NCBI GenBank assembly: GCA_963725655.1
Contig: CAVRYY010000002.1
Coordinates: 248,001-312,000 of the forward strand
Length of the DNA stretch: 64,000 nucleotides
Reading direction: 5' to 3'
DNA from: CAVRXT01 sp963725655
GTDB lineage: Bacteria > Acidobacteriota > Terriglobia > Acidiferrales > UBA7541
Position numbers and translations under genes: made by a program. The notes beneath the pieces are model-generated. The model was not told where the DNA came from and did not search any database. It worked only from the letters and a program-made list of their open reading frames with translations. Positions 28,250 through 36,790 of the stretch are shown one piece after another (within the stretch, counting starts at the first letter, position 1; every line of letters starts with the position of its first letter).

Positions 28250-28870
28250 CTAGTGGTGATGGCTGATAATTTCATCAACGATGCCGTAGGCTTTGCCTTG
28301 TTCAGCGGTCATGATGAAATCGCGTTCGACGTCTTTCTCGATTTTTTCCACCGACTGCCCGGTGTGATTGGCGAGCATTTGATTCAGCGTCGCTCGGGTG
28401 CGAATGATTTCCTTGGCGTGAATGTCAATATCGGTGGCTTGGCCGGAAAGTCCAGACATCCACGGCTGGTGGATGAGAATCCGCGAGTTGGGCAGGGCGA
28501 AACGCTTTTTGGGCGTGCCCGCCGCCAGCAGAATCGCCGCGATGGAGGCGCACTGGCCGATACAATAGGTGACCACGTCGGGCCGGACGTACTGCATGGT
28601 GTCGTAAATCGCCATGCCCGCGGTGATCGAACCGCCCGGGGAATTGATATAAATGGCGATGTCCTTCTCGGGATCTTCCGCTTCCAGAAAAATGAGCTGA
28701 GCGGTGATCAGGTTGGCCACATTGTCGTCGATCGGGGTGCCGATGAAGACGATGTTGTCCTTGAGTAAGCGGGAGTAAATATCATACGCCCGTTCGCCAC
28801 GGTTCGTCTGCTCGACAACCATTGGAACAAGTGTGCCCACAGGGACTCCCGGACCATTTTTATAAATCAT
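28250..28870 (-). CDS. clpP: ATP-dependent Clp protease proteolytic subunit
   Basis: 206 residues, serine peptidase ring that pairs with ClpX. The catalytic Ser109 lies in GQCASIAAILLAAG and His134 in RILIHQPWMSG, with the conserved core VNSPGGSITAG written here as YINSPGGSITAGMAIYDTM. The first residues (MIYKNGPGVPVGT) extend slightly beyond the usual LVPMVVEQTNRGERAYDIYS, so the true start may be a little further in. Gap to tig is 38 bp; co-transcribed. Confidence 0.97.
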   Translation of the reverse strand: MIYKNGPGVPVGTLVPMVVEQTNRGERAYDIYSRLLKDNIVFIGTPIDDNVANLITAQLIFLEAEDPEKDIAIYINSPGGSITAGMAIYDTMQYVRPDVVTYCIGQCASIAAILLAAGTPKKRFALPNSRILIHQPWMSGLSGQATDIDIHAKEIIRTRATLNQMLANHTGQSVEKIEKDVERDFIMTAEQGKAYGIVDEIISHHH

Positions 28871-28908
28871 TGGGAAAATTAGTTGCGCTGAGGGGCCGGT
28901 TTCAGGAA

Positions 28909-30213
28909 CTAGTCAGATTTTGCTTTTGTCTGAATCCGAGCTTTGCGGTAGAGCCACTCGAGCGTCTTGTCGCTGCGCAACTTCGATTTCATCCTATCCA
29001 GCGCTCCTTGCTTTGTCAAGCGAGCACGGAGCGATGTTGCCGATTCGCCACTCGCGTTGGCGAGATTGTTAACCTCTTGATCCACCTCTGCGTCGGAGGC
29101 GTCGATATTTTCGGCGGTGGCGATGCGGTCGAGAAGCAGTTCGGCCTTGACGTCGTCCACAGAACGCTCGCGCTGGCGCTCGCGCAGCGATGCCCAGTCC
29201 ACATTCACCCCGCGGGGATCCACTCCCTGCGATGCCAACTGCCGCACCACGCGCTCCAGGCGCGAATCCATCTGGCTTTCGGCCAGCGCTTCGGGAACCG
29301 GGAAGTCGTGCTTCTTGACCAGCGTCTCCAGGATCTTTTCGCGCGCTTCGCCGCCCTGGCGCTGCGCGCGCGCCGCTTCCAGGCGCTCGCGGACTTTCAC
29401 TCGGAGCTCGGCCATGGTGGTTACGCCGTCCGCCTCTCCGGCCAGATCCTTGGCGAATTCGTCGTTGAGCTCCGGCACCTTCTTTTCCTTGATCCCCAGC
29501 ACTTCCGCGGTGTAGGCGTAAGTTTTTCCGGTCAATTTAGGATCGGGATAGTCCGCGGGATAGGTGGTTTCGAACGAGCGAGTGTCGCCTGCCGAAGCGC
29601 CGCGCAAGTTTTCATTGAAGCTGGCCAGCGTTTCCTCGGCGCCGATGTGGCATAGGACGTCGTCGGCGTCGATCGGATCACCGCCATCGGAGGAGGCGCC
29701 TTTCAGCTTGATCTGCGCGAAGTCGCCGTCGGCGATGGGGCGGCCTTCTACGGGAAGCATAGTGGCGGAGCGGTCGCGCATCTCTTCGATGGCTTTGTCC
29801 ACTTGGGCGTCGCCAACTTCGATATCGGAAACTTCGATTTCGAGCTCTTTGTAGTCGCCCAACTCGAATTCCGGCAGCACTTCGAAGATGGCCTTGAATT
29901 TCAGCGGGCCGTCGCTTTTCGGCTGTCCTTCAACGGCGGGACTGACCTCTTCGACCTGCGGCCGGGTCACCGGGATCATTTTCTTCTCGGTGAGCACCTG
30001 CTCCAGGAATTCAGGAACCAGGTTCTGGATCACTTCGCCGTGTAGATCGGTGGCAAAGCGGCGGCGGATCAGCGGAATGGGGGCTTTCCCAGGGCGAAAC
30101 CCGGGAATGCGGGCCATTTTCGCGTAGTCACGCGCCAATTTGTCGGTGGCCTTTTCAACGTTTTCGGCCGGGATTTCGAACTCAAGCTCGCGCTTACAGG
30201 TGGCTTCGGTCAT
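28909..30213 (-). CDS. tig: Trigger factor chaperone
   Basis: 434 residues, ribosome-bound chaperone and peptidyl-prolyl isomerase. The N-terminal ribosome-docking signature is present (ARIPGFRPGKAPIPLIRRRF), followed by the FKBP-like PPIase domain (DFAQIKLKG to GKTYAYTAEVLGIKEKK) and a long helical C-terminal domain. Length is normal. It is the first gene of the tig-clpP-clpX-lon cluster and has a well-formed promoter about 120 bp upstream. Confidence 0.95.
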   Translation of the reverse strand: MTEATCKRELEFEIPAENVEKATDKLARDYAKMARIPGFRPGKAPIPLIRRRFATDLHGEVIQNLVPEFLEQVLTEKKMIPVTRPQVEEVSPAVEGQPKSDGPLKFKAIFEVLPEFELGDYKELEIEVSDIEVGDAQVDKAIEEMRDRSATMLPVEGRPIADGDFAQIKLKGASSDGGDPIDADDVLCHIGAEETLASFNENLRGASAGDTRSFETTYPADYPDPKLTGKTYAYTAEVLGIKEKKVPELNDEFAKDLAGEADGVTTMAELRVKVRERLEAARAQRQGGEAREKILETLVKKHDFPVPEALAESQMDSRLERVVRQLASQGVDPRGVNVDWASLRERQRERSVDDVKAELLLDRIATAENIDASDAEVDQEVNNLANASGESATSLRARLTKQGALDRMKSKLRSDKTLEWLYRKARIQTKAKSD

Positions 30214-30340
30214 TTCGTTTGGTTAGGGTGAAAATCGTCCAGGGATTTTCGGTCGTGTCGCGCCGGTGCTGGGTATTCGCCTAAGGGAAGCACGTAGCCG
30301 AGCGAAGGAGAGCGGCCAACCGATTTCGTAGTGAAATTAG

Positions 30341-30369
30341 AGTATAGAAAAAGCGCGCGCTGGCGTCAA
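30341..30369 (-). promoter_or_regulatory. Sigma70-type promoter of the tig-clpP-clpX-lon cluster
   Basis: On the minus strand TTGACG (30369-30364), a 17-bp spacer and TATACT (30346-30341). Both boxes are near consensus and spacing is ideal. The start of transcription would fall near 30334, leaving an untranslated leader of about 120 nt before tig. The rest of the 336-bp gap between tig and tRNA-Leu shows no gene. Confidence 0.7.
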
Positions 30370-30549
30370 TGAAGTATGCCGGTGGGCCGGGATCTTTCGC
30401 GTTCAGGGAAGTCTTATGGTGAATCTAGGGCGCAACGTACAGAGTCGGTCTCAATCATTCTCAATTAGCGTAAACAGACTCGAAAAGTGCGGCGATGTAA
30501 GCTGCGGGCTTGGGAAGCGGGCTAAAGAAAACCTCGAGTCGGTGGCTTC

Positions 30550-30636
30550 TGGTGCGGGGTAAGGGATTTGAACCCCTACGGCCTTTCGGCCAATGGCTCC
30601 TAAGGCCATCGCGTCTGCCAATTCCGCCAACCCCGC
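30550..30636 (-). tRNA. tRNA-Leu (anticodon UAG)
   Basis: Cloverleaf on the minus strand: acceptor GCGGGGT/ACCCCGC, anticodon stem ATGGC/GCCAT with loop CTTAGGA (anticodon TAG), a long variable arm (TGGCC-gaaa-GGCC type) as expected for tRNA-Leu, T-arm with GGTTCAAATCC, and an encoded CCA (30552-30550). It reads CUA and other CUN codons. Confidence 0.95.
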
Positions 30637-30763
30637 ACTGCCCGACGCTGAATCTGTATGAATTCTAGCATAGGGATTTTGACCGGGGTTCTCGGAAACA
30701 CTTTCGGTAGATCAGCGCTAAGATCAGACCGGCCCACCGGAGCCTGTTGATGGAGGATCGAGA

Positions 30764-31051
30764 ATGTACATCCACGTGTTTGCGTTTCGCTGGAAGGCTG
30801 GTACATCGGAACTCGAGAAGCAACGCGTTACGGGGGATATTGTTGGGTTCCAAGGGAAGGTCGCGGGATTGCTGGAAACCCATGTGGGAACAAACGACTC
30901 GCCCCGGGGGCAAGGATACACGTTTGGAGGGGTAATGAAGTTCGCAGATCGAGCGGCGTTCGAGGCGTATGGGCCGCACCCAGCACACCAAGCGCTATTA
31001 AGTTGGCTATTGCCGCTGATCGATCCGCTAGAGCTAGACTTCGAGGCCTAG
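30764..31051 (+). CDS. Dabb (stress-responsive A/B barrel) domain protein
   Basis: 95 residues from ATG 30764. The pattern YIHVFAFRWKAGTSELEKQ, DIVGFQGKVAGLLETHVGTN, YTFGGVMKFADRAAFEAYGP and HPAHQALLSWLLPLIDPLELDFE is that of Dabb proteins, small dimeric alpha+beta barrels. The His in HVFAFRW and the HPAHQ motif are typical of the family. No specific substrate can be inferred. Single gene between tRNA-Leu and the DUF481 gene. Confidence 0.85.
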   Translation: MYIHVFAFRWKAGTSELEKQRVTGDIVGFQGKVAGLLETHVGTNDSPRGQGYTFGGVMKFADRAAFEAYGPHPAHQALLSWLLPLIDPLELDFEA

Positions 31052-31157
31052 CCCGGCGGCAGGGCCGCTCGATCGGCCTTTTGACATCGCGCAAATGTAG
31101 GTATTCGAAGGGGTTATCGGGATATCGCGACCGGCGACCTTGCCCGCTGGTTAGGCT

Positions 31158-31185
31158 TTGACTGCACCGGGAATCTTGTTAAAAT
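31158..31185 (+). promoter_or_regulatory. Sigma70-type promoter before the DUF481 gene
   Basis: TTGACT (31158-31163), 16-bp spacer and TAAAAT (31180-31185), about 67 bp upstream of the TTG start at 31253. A GGGGGAG Shine-Dalgarno lies just before the start. Confidence 0.5.
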
Positions 31186-31252
31186 GCCTAAATTCTTAAC
31201 GCCCACCTGAACGGGCACGTCAACCAAGCGCAAAAATTTTAAGGGGGAGAAC

Positions 31253-32326
31253 TTGAAGGCTCTTAAAGCTTTAGTTGTGGCTATGTTTCTATTCGCGACA
31301 GGGTCGATCGCCGCCGCCGACACATTGGTATTGGGCAATGGAGACCGATTGACCGGGACGATTGAGAAATCCGACGGTAAAGTGCTGACATTTAAGGCTG
31401 CTACTGCCGGGGAAGTGACCATCAAGTGGACCGACGTGAAAGAACTCACCTCGGACAAGGCCATCTACGTGGTCACCAAAGACAAGCAGTCGGTGACCGG
31501 CACCGTCACCATCGACGGCGCGGTCCTGATCGTTCACTCCACGAGCGCTGGTGACGTACGTGTGGCCCTTGCCGATCTTACCGCGCTGCGTTCCGGCGAT
31601 GAGGAAACGAAATTTCTGCGCACCATCCATCCGACACTTCGCCAGGACTGGAACGGCGCACTAGTTTTCGGGTTCAGCTTGGCCCGCGGCAATAGCCAGA
31701 CCACCAATCTCTCGCTGGGCTTCAACGCCGAGCGCAAGACGGTTAACGATGACTTCAAAGGCTACATGTCCACGCTCTATACCAAGAACGATGCTCCCGG
31801 TGGCGGCGTGACCGCGGACTTGATCACCGGTGGCGCGGCCTACGACAAGAACTTCACCCCGAAGATATTCGGAGTGCTCAGCGCCGATTACTCCCACGAC
31901 CAATTGCAGGATTTGCACCTCCAGTCGATCTACACGGTTGGTTTGGGATGGCACGCCATTGCCACGCCAAACACCACGCTCGATGCTATCGCGGGAATCA
32001 ACTACACCAAGGCCGACTACAATTCGGGAATGGTCGGCGCGGCGGGAGTGGACCAAAACGTGGCCGGTGCGACGCTCGGCGAGGTCTTAATGCACAAATT
32101 CGGAACTTCGACGGTGCTCAACGAACAGTTCTATTTCTATCCCAACATCACCCACGCCGGGCCGTATCGCATGGCGCTGGACGCGAGCTCGGTGACCAAG
32201 CTCAAAAAGTGGTTGGGGCTGCAATTTACGGTCAGCGACCGCTACATCAGCGACCCGCCGATCGCCGGGACCAAAGCCAACGACATCATTTTCACAACCG
32301 GGCTGAATATTGCGTTTAGTGATTAG
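31253..32326 (+). CDS. DUF481-family outer-membrane protein
   Basis: 357 residues from TTG 31253 with a strong GGGGGAG ribosome site. Signal peptide (ALVVAMFLFATGSIAAAD), an N-terminal domain with repeated TLVLGNGDRLTGTIEKSDGK / VTKDKQSVTGTVTI units, then a DUF481 (YdiY-like) beta-barrel of amphipathic strands such as GALVFGFSLARGNSQTTNLS and TLDAIAGINYTKADYN, ending in the barrel-type ...TTGLNIAFSD. Expected location is the outer membrane; function unknown. Followed by a convincing terminator. Confidence 0.85.
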   Translation: MKALKALVVAMFLFATGSIAAADTLVLGNGDRLTGTIEKSDGKVLTFKAATAGEVTIKWTDVKELTSDKAIYVVTKDKQSVTGTVTIDGAVLIVHSTSAGDVRVALADLTALRSGDEETKFLRTIHPTLRQDWNGALVFGFSLARGNSQTTNLSLGFNAERKTVNDDFKGYMSTLYTKNDAPGGGVTADLITGGAAYDKNFTPKIFGVLSADYSHDQLQDLHLQSIYTVGLGWHAIATPNTTLDAIAGINYTKADYNSGMVGAAGVDQNVAGATLGEVLMHKFGTSTVLNEQFYFYPNITHAGPYRMALDASSVTKLKKWLGLQFTVSDRYISDPPIAGTKANDIIFTTGLNIAFSD

Positions 32327-32364
32327 AGGCGTTTAGCGACTCAAGCAATCGGAAACGGCAGGCC

Positions 32365-32412
32365 AACCGCCTCGTCAGGCGATCTACATCCTGGCGGGGC
32401 GGTTTCTTATTT
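32365..32412. terminator. Bidirectional terminator between convergent genes
   Basis: Stem AACCGCC (32365-32371) pairs with GGCGGTT (32398-32404), with an inner stem CGTCAGG/CCTGGCG, followed by TTCTTATTTT on the plus strand and preceded by an A-containing stretch for the other strand. It lies between the DUF481 gene and the convergent 32407-33213 gene. Confidence 0.65.
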
Positions 32413-33213
32413 TGAGCGGTGATGGATGCGTGCGGAGATGTCTGGCCAAAACTCGGCAACGGCGTTGCTGGAGAGCTTTCCGACGAAGCCCAGTCCGGTG
32501 CGGATGAGCGCATCCTGGGTGTTGGCTTCGCTATCGGCGCGCCAGGTATTCGATAGAAAATTGCTGCCGGGAATCGCAATGTAGCGCGCGTAGGCCGGGG
32601 CGTAGTCCCCCGAAGGGCGGCGCGCAAGGAACGTCAACTTGACGGCGTGGCGAACGCGCTCGCGGAAGGGCTGATCCGGCACGCGAAAGTATCGGGGATC
32701 CTCATGCCAAACGGCGCCGAGCCCCGCTTCCATTGTGTTTTGAGTGGCCAATCCGGTCAGGCGCATTCCGTATCGCTTGGCGAACCCGCTGAATGTGCCG
32801 TGGTATTCGTACGGTTTGTTCTCCGCGGTTCCGATGAGGGCGGGAAAGATTCCGATGGCCAAGGCTTGCGGTCCCACCGTGCTGTCCAGCACCCAGGCGA
32901 TGCGATCGCCCTTGGTAGGCTGGTGGTATCTGGCTTCCTGTTCCTGAACGCGCGGGTTCGGATTGTCCGCGCCCGGACCGATGTACGGCGCGTCGGCCTG
33001 GCGCTGCTGCGCGGGAGTAGGAGCCGCTGGGAGCTCCTTGGGAGTAGGTTGCGGCGGAGTGGTCTGCGAGTCAGGAGCTTGCGCAGCGCAATTCAGCGCC
33101 GCCAGCACGAAGACAAGCGTGAGGGAAAAGCCAACGCGAGATATGCTTGCGCGATTGATGACCAACGGAGAACCTTCCTGGGTTTCCTTACGAATGCGCT
33201 CGGCCGGAACCAA
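32407..33213 (-). CDS. Exported protein of the 'DPRYF' family
   Basis: 268 residues. A signal peptide (about residues 26-47, RVGFSLTLVFVLAALNCAAQ) is followed by a Pro/Gln-rich stretch and a domain containing RIAWVLDSTVGPQALAIGI, GMRLTGLATQNTMEAGLGAV and EDPRYF. The 35488-36651 protein carries the matching KQDPRYF block and similar alternating hydrophobic stretches, so the two are related. Such proteins are common exported proteins of Acidobacteriota, in my recollection, without known function. Start is uncertain (TTG at 33213; other TTGs further in). Confidence 0.65.
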   Translation of the reverse strand: MVPAERIRKETQEGSPLVINRASISRVGFSLTLVFVLAALNCAAQAPDSQTTPPQPTPKELPAAPTPAQQRQADAPYIGPGADNPNPRVQEQEARYHQPTKGDRIAWVLDSTVGPQALAIGIFPALIGTAENKPYEYHGTFSGFAKRYGMRLTGLATQNTMEAGLGAVWHEDPRYFRVPDQPFRERVRHAVKLTFLARRPSGDYAPAYARYIAIPGSNFLSNTWRADSEANTQDALIRTGLGFVGKLSSNAVAEFWPDISARIHHRSK

Positions 33214-33386
33214 GCATGCACATTCTATGAGCGCGGCTGCGCCAGAGCTATCCGTAGAAGGGTGTATTTACGGCGAAAGCTACAGGTAAAATCACAGAGT
33301 GAGGCCGTCAGTAAGTGTTTCAGAGCGGTACGCTGCGACAGCCGGCCACCGCGTTTTCGACGCATCACCCCGCGCTGAGGCGCAAA

Positions 33387-34379
33387 TCACGCCCCGACCG
33401 GAGCACTCGCGAAGAGCGCGCCCGCGCCGGCGATGCCTGCCTCCTCGCCATAAAACGCGGGGAGCAAGGGAATTTCCTGGCAGCGCTGAATGATCGAAAA
33501 TTCGCATAGGCGCCGATGGATGTCGCCAAACAACGGCCGCAGCAAAAGCGAGGCCCCGCCGCCGATGATTATCACGTCGGGTTCCAGCAAGTCGACGACG
33601 TTGCTCAGCCAGATAGCCAGCAGATCGACAGTCTCCATCAACGTTTCGCGGGCGATCGCATCGCCTGCGGAAAACGCCTCGCCGATCATGTGTCCGCTGA
33701 TGGCATCGATCTTTCCGCCGGCAAGTTTCAAGAGTGCCGATCCTCGCGCGGGATCGGCGGTAACTTTGGCGCGCGCGCGGCGGGCGATCGCGTGGCCCGA
33801 CGCCAGAACTTCGATGCAGCCTGGCTTTCCGCATCCGCACAGCGGTCCGCGATAATCGATGCTCATGTGGCCGCCTTCGGCAGCCGCGCCGGTGCGCCCG
33901 TTGTAAATGCGTCCGCCCATGACGATTCCGGCGCCGATGCCAGTGCCAATGGTGGCATAGAAAACATTCTGGAAGCCGCGCCCGGCGCCCCAAATGGTTT
34001 CGGCGAGCGCGGCGGCGTTGGCGTCGTTCTCCACCTTCACCGGGACGTTAAAAATGCGCGAGACTTCGGCGGCCAGAGGAAAATTGCGCCAGCAAAGGAC
34101 GTTGGGAGGATTGAGCACCACGCCGTTGATCGGGTCGAGCGGTCCGGGCGCGCAAATTCCGATCGCGGCCGGTGTGCTGGCCAGGCCCTCGGTCTTGGCG
34201 GATTCGGCGATCACCGCGTCGATCGCGGACTTGACCGCCGCCAAACCGGCCGCGGCCCCGTCGTTGGAGAACATGGGGGTGCGAACGCGGTGGCGAATCT
34301 CGCCCGTAGGCCCAACGGTCCCCGCGGCAATTTTGGTGCCGCCGATGTCGACCCCGATAACCGAGCGAGTTTCAGTCAT
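33387..34379 (-). CDS. ROK-family sugar kinase
   Basis: 330 residues. ATP-binding GVDIGGTKIAAG at the N-terminus, VENDANAAALAE and the ROK signature GAAAEGGHMSI, plus the zinc-binding CGCGKPGCIE (the CXCGXXGCXE motif) are all present. This is the layout of bacterial ROK glucokinases, which phosphorylate glucose using ATP. Specificity for glucose rather than another hexose or amino sugar is likely but not proven. The gene is solitary; the minus-strand gene further upstream is unrelated. Confidence 0.9.
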   Translation of the reverse strand: MTETRSVIGVDIGGTKIAAGTVGPTGEIRHRVRTPMFSNDGAAAGLAAVKSAIDAVIAESAKTEGLASTPAAIGICAPGPLDPINGVVLNPPNVLCWRNFPLAAEVSRIFNVPVKVENDANAAALAETIWGAGRGFQNVFYATIGTGIGAGIVMGGRIYNGRTGAAAEGGHMSIDYRGPLCGCGKPGCIEVLASGHAIARRARAKVTADPARGSALLKLAGGKIDAISGHMIGEAFSAGDAIARETLMETVDLLAIWLSNVVDLLEPDVIIIGGGASLLLRPLFGDIHRRLCEFSIIQRCQEIPLLPAFYGEEAGIAGAGALFASAPVGA

Positions 34380-34656
34380 TGGTCAACGAATCTCGAATCA
34401 GAGCCGCGCCCGAACGCGACGGCGTGCCAGTGGATTTTTGAACTTGCCGCGCTCGCGGTGAATCCCGCAAAAGCGCCGGTTGATTTGTCGCGGGAGTATT
34501 CTATGTGTTTGGCGAGGCGCGTGAAAGCATTCATCGAGGAGCAAGGCGCGCATGAGTGGGGAATTGCAGCGACCGGCGCACATAGACCCGCCCGCCGTCG
34601 TGCCCGGCCGCAATTCTTGTGAGACTGTACCTTGTTTTAGGTGATCGAAAGAGAGG

Positions 34657-34926
34657 TTAACGCCGGACGTCGGTGCGCCGCAGGGCCTTCTGATGGATCA
34701 CCGAGGCCAGGACGGATTCGTTGTGGCGCATCAGCGCCATCAGGTCATCAAAGGGTTGCCGGTAAGCTTCGTCGAGCAGAACTCTGGATATCTCGAAGGA
34801 GTCGCCGGCTTGCTTCCAGTTCGTTTGCACTTTTCCCTTGAGCAGCCGCCCAAGCTCTGCCAAGCGATCTCCATCCCTCAGTGCTATCACCTCTTGCAGC
34901 TTGCGATTCGCGGTTGGTTTCGCCAT
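34657..34926 (-). CDS. Small helical protein, unknown function
   Basis: 89 residues from ATG at 34926, preceded on that strand by a GGGAGGGG ribosome site, which decides the start over a longer upstream opening. The sequence is charged and helical (RKLQEVIALRDGDRLAELGR, LLDEAYRQPFDDLMALM), with no signal peptide or membrane segment. Family not recognised. It sits between the ROK kinase and tRNA-His. Confidence 0.55.
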   Translation of the reverse strand: MAKPTANRKLQEVIALRDGDRLAELGRLLKGKVQTNWKQAGDSFEISRVLLDEAYRQPFDDLMALMRHNESVLASVIHQKALRRTDVRR

Positions 34927-35135
34927 CGTCCCCTCCCGGGTGCGTGAGCCATTATGCGCAACGTGCGAGCCAATGCCTACCTGCCCGTAAGGGCAGGTGT
35001 TCCCATTCCGAACGCGTACACATTCATGGTCTTGACCAGAACGACATCCCGTTCCACACGGGGCAACTGCGAGTGGTTGGCGAGTGATTGCAATCAAAAC
35101 AGCGATGCAATCAGGTATTAAATCTCGAGGGATTT

Positions 35136-35212
35136 TGGGGTGAGCGACGGGGATTGAACCCGCGACCCTCGGTGCCACAGACCGATGCTCTACCAGCTGA
35201 GCTACGCTCACC
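35136..35212 (-). tRNA. tRNA-His (anticodon GUG)
   Basis: Minus-strand cloverleaf: acceptor stem GTGAGCG/CGCTCAC with the extra 5' G(-1) opposite C73 typical of tRNA-His, D-arm GCTCAGCTGGTAGAGC, anticodon stem TCGGT/ACCGA with loop CTGTGGC (anticodon GTG), T-loop GGTTCAATCC, and an encoded CCA at 35138-35136. Confidence 0.95.
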
Positions 35213-35487
35213 ACGGAGTGATTACGACCGGCAACAGTTTACGACACGCATCCAATAACTTCAACGCGCGACCGCCGCGCAAGCGCGTTGGTCGCCGGGG
35301 TGCACATCCGGAGTTGCGTCCGGCAGCGTTCATTTCGCTAGCGGGACGGGCCGGAAAATGTGAAACGGCACATCAATCTTAGACGTCATTCACTAGCGTG
35401 CATTCCCCGCTGGATCTGCCCCGGCGCTTTAGACAACCTCAGCCAAATACACGGAGTCAAAGAAAGAGGGAAGGCATAAGGTAAATC

Positions 35488-36651
35488 GTGGTGAGTTCTA
35501 CAAAAAAAGACGCCCGGACGCGCTCTTTGAGCCGAAGCGCCCGGAGGACGGACCTCAGCCTTGGCGGCTTAATCTGTCTAAGCCTGAGCGTGCTACTCTC
35601 GGTTTTCCCCGTCCCGGCTCGTGCGCAGACTACTCAGCCGCAGCCTCAGCAGGCCCCGACCCCGCCACCGGCAGGGCAAGCACCAGCCGACCCCCAGGAG
35701 CCTCTCGCTCAACTGCCAGGAAACATCAGCGGAACGGTTGTTGATCCCAGCGGAGGCGCGGTGGTCGGCGCCCGAGTGAAATTTACACGCGAGGATCAAC
35801 CCGCGAACCAAGAGGCGCTGTCTGGGGACAACGGGGAATTCTCCCTCGCCAACATCGCTCCCGGGCCTTTCCGGCTCACCATTAGCGCGCCGGGGTTCAC
35901 CCCGCAAGTAGTCCCGGGAATCTTGCATCCGGGGGAGACCTACACGGCGCCGCAGATTGTTTTGGCGCTAGCGATGGCGACCAGCGAGGTACATGTGGTG
36001 CTCCCGCGGGCCGAAGTGGCCGAAGCGGAGATTAAAGAGGAAGAGAAGCAACGGGTGTTGGGCGTGATCCCAAACTTCTATGTCAGCTACCTGCCCCATC
36101 CCGTTCCGCTGACTTCAAAACAAAAGTTCGAGCTTGCCTGGAAGACCACCGTGGATCCAGTCACCTTCGTGATAACCGGGGCCGTGGCAGGAATTCAGCA
36201 GGCGGAAAATCAATTTGGCGGGTACGGGCAAGGCGCACAAGGGTATGGAAAGCGCTACGGTGCGTCCTACGCTGACCTGGTTACGGGCACGTTTATCGGA
36301 AGCGCGATACTACCGTCACTGCTGAAACAAGATCCGCGTTATTTCTACAAGGGAACCGGAACCGTGCGATCCCGGATTGGGTATGCGATCGCTAATTCCG
36401 TTATCTGCAAGGGCGATAATGGACGCTGGCAGGCGAATTACTCGAACATCGTAGGAAACCTCGCCGCCGGCGGGATCTCCAACCTCTACTATCCGGCGAG
36501 CGACCGCGATGGTCCGGCATTGACGTTTGAGAGCGCGGCAATCGGGATTGGAGCGACCGCCGCCGCCAATCTGGTTCAAGAATTTATCATTCGGAAGTTG
36601 ACGCCGAACGTTCCTAGCCACGTTCCGACCCACGTCTCGGTTAAACCCTAG
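35488..36651 (+). CDS. Exported carboxypeptidase-regulatory-like / 'DPRYF' protein
   Basis: 387 residues from GTG 35488. A signal segment (LSLGGLICLSLSVLLSVFPV, ending ARAQ), a Pro/Gln-rich linker, then a carboxypeptidase-regulatory-like beta-sandwich (NISGTVVDPSGGAVVGARVK, DNGEFSLANIAPGPFRLTIS) at about residues 78-155. The C-terminal half contains KQDPRYFYKGTGTVRSRI and SIL-like Gly/Ala-rich segments that may enter or associate with the outer membrane. It shares the DPRYF block with 32407-33213. Role unknown; the N-terminal domain is the type found in acidobacterial TonB-linked surface proteins. Confidence 0.7.
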   Translation: MVSSTKKDARTRSLSRSARRTDLSLGGLICLSLSVLLSVFPVPARAQTTQPQPQQAPTPPPAGQAPADPQEPLAQLPGNISGTVVDPSGGAVVGARVKFTREDQPANQEALSGDNGEFSLANIAPGPFRLTISAPGFTPQVVPGILHPGETYTAPQIVLALAMATSEVHVVLPRAEVAEAEIKEEEKQRVLGVIPNFYVSYLPHPVPLTSKQKFELAWKTTVDPVTFVITGAVAGIQQAENQFGGYGQGAQGYGKRYGASYADLVTGTFIGSAILPSLLKQDPRYFYKGTGTVRSRIGYAIANSVICKGDNGRWQANYSNIVGNLAAGGISNLYYPASDRDGPALTFESAAIGIGATAAANLVQEFIIRKLTPNVPSHVPTHVSVKP

Positions 36652-36790
36652 AGCGTAACTAGCGCAGGCGCCCAGTTCAAATTGTTCGAAGCCGGAAATC
36701 CAGTGGCGCGAGTTTCACACACATGTTTTAGCGCGGCACGCCGGCCGCGTGAAGGCGGGGCCATGAACGGCTGTGCCCGCAGCACCAAGA

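Noticed and set aside
33516..34622. 368-codon plus-strand opening over the ROK gene
   Set aside because: Antisense to a gene with complete ROK signatures; no domain of its own.
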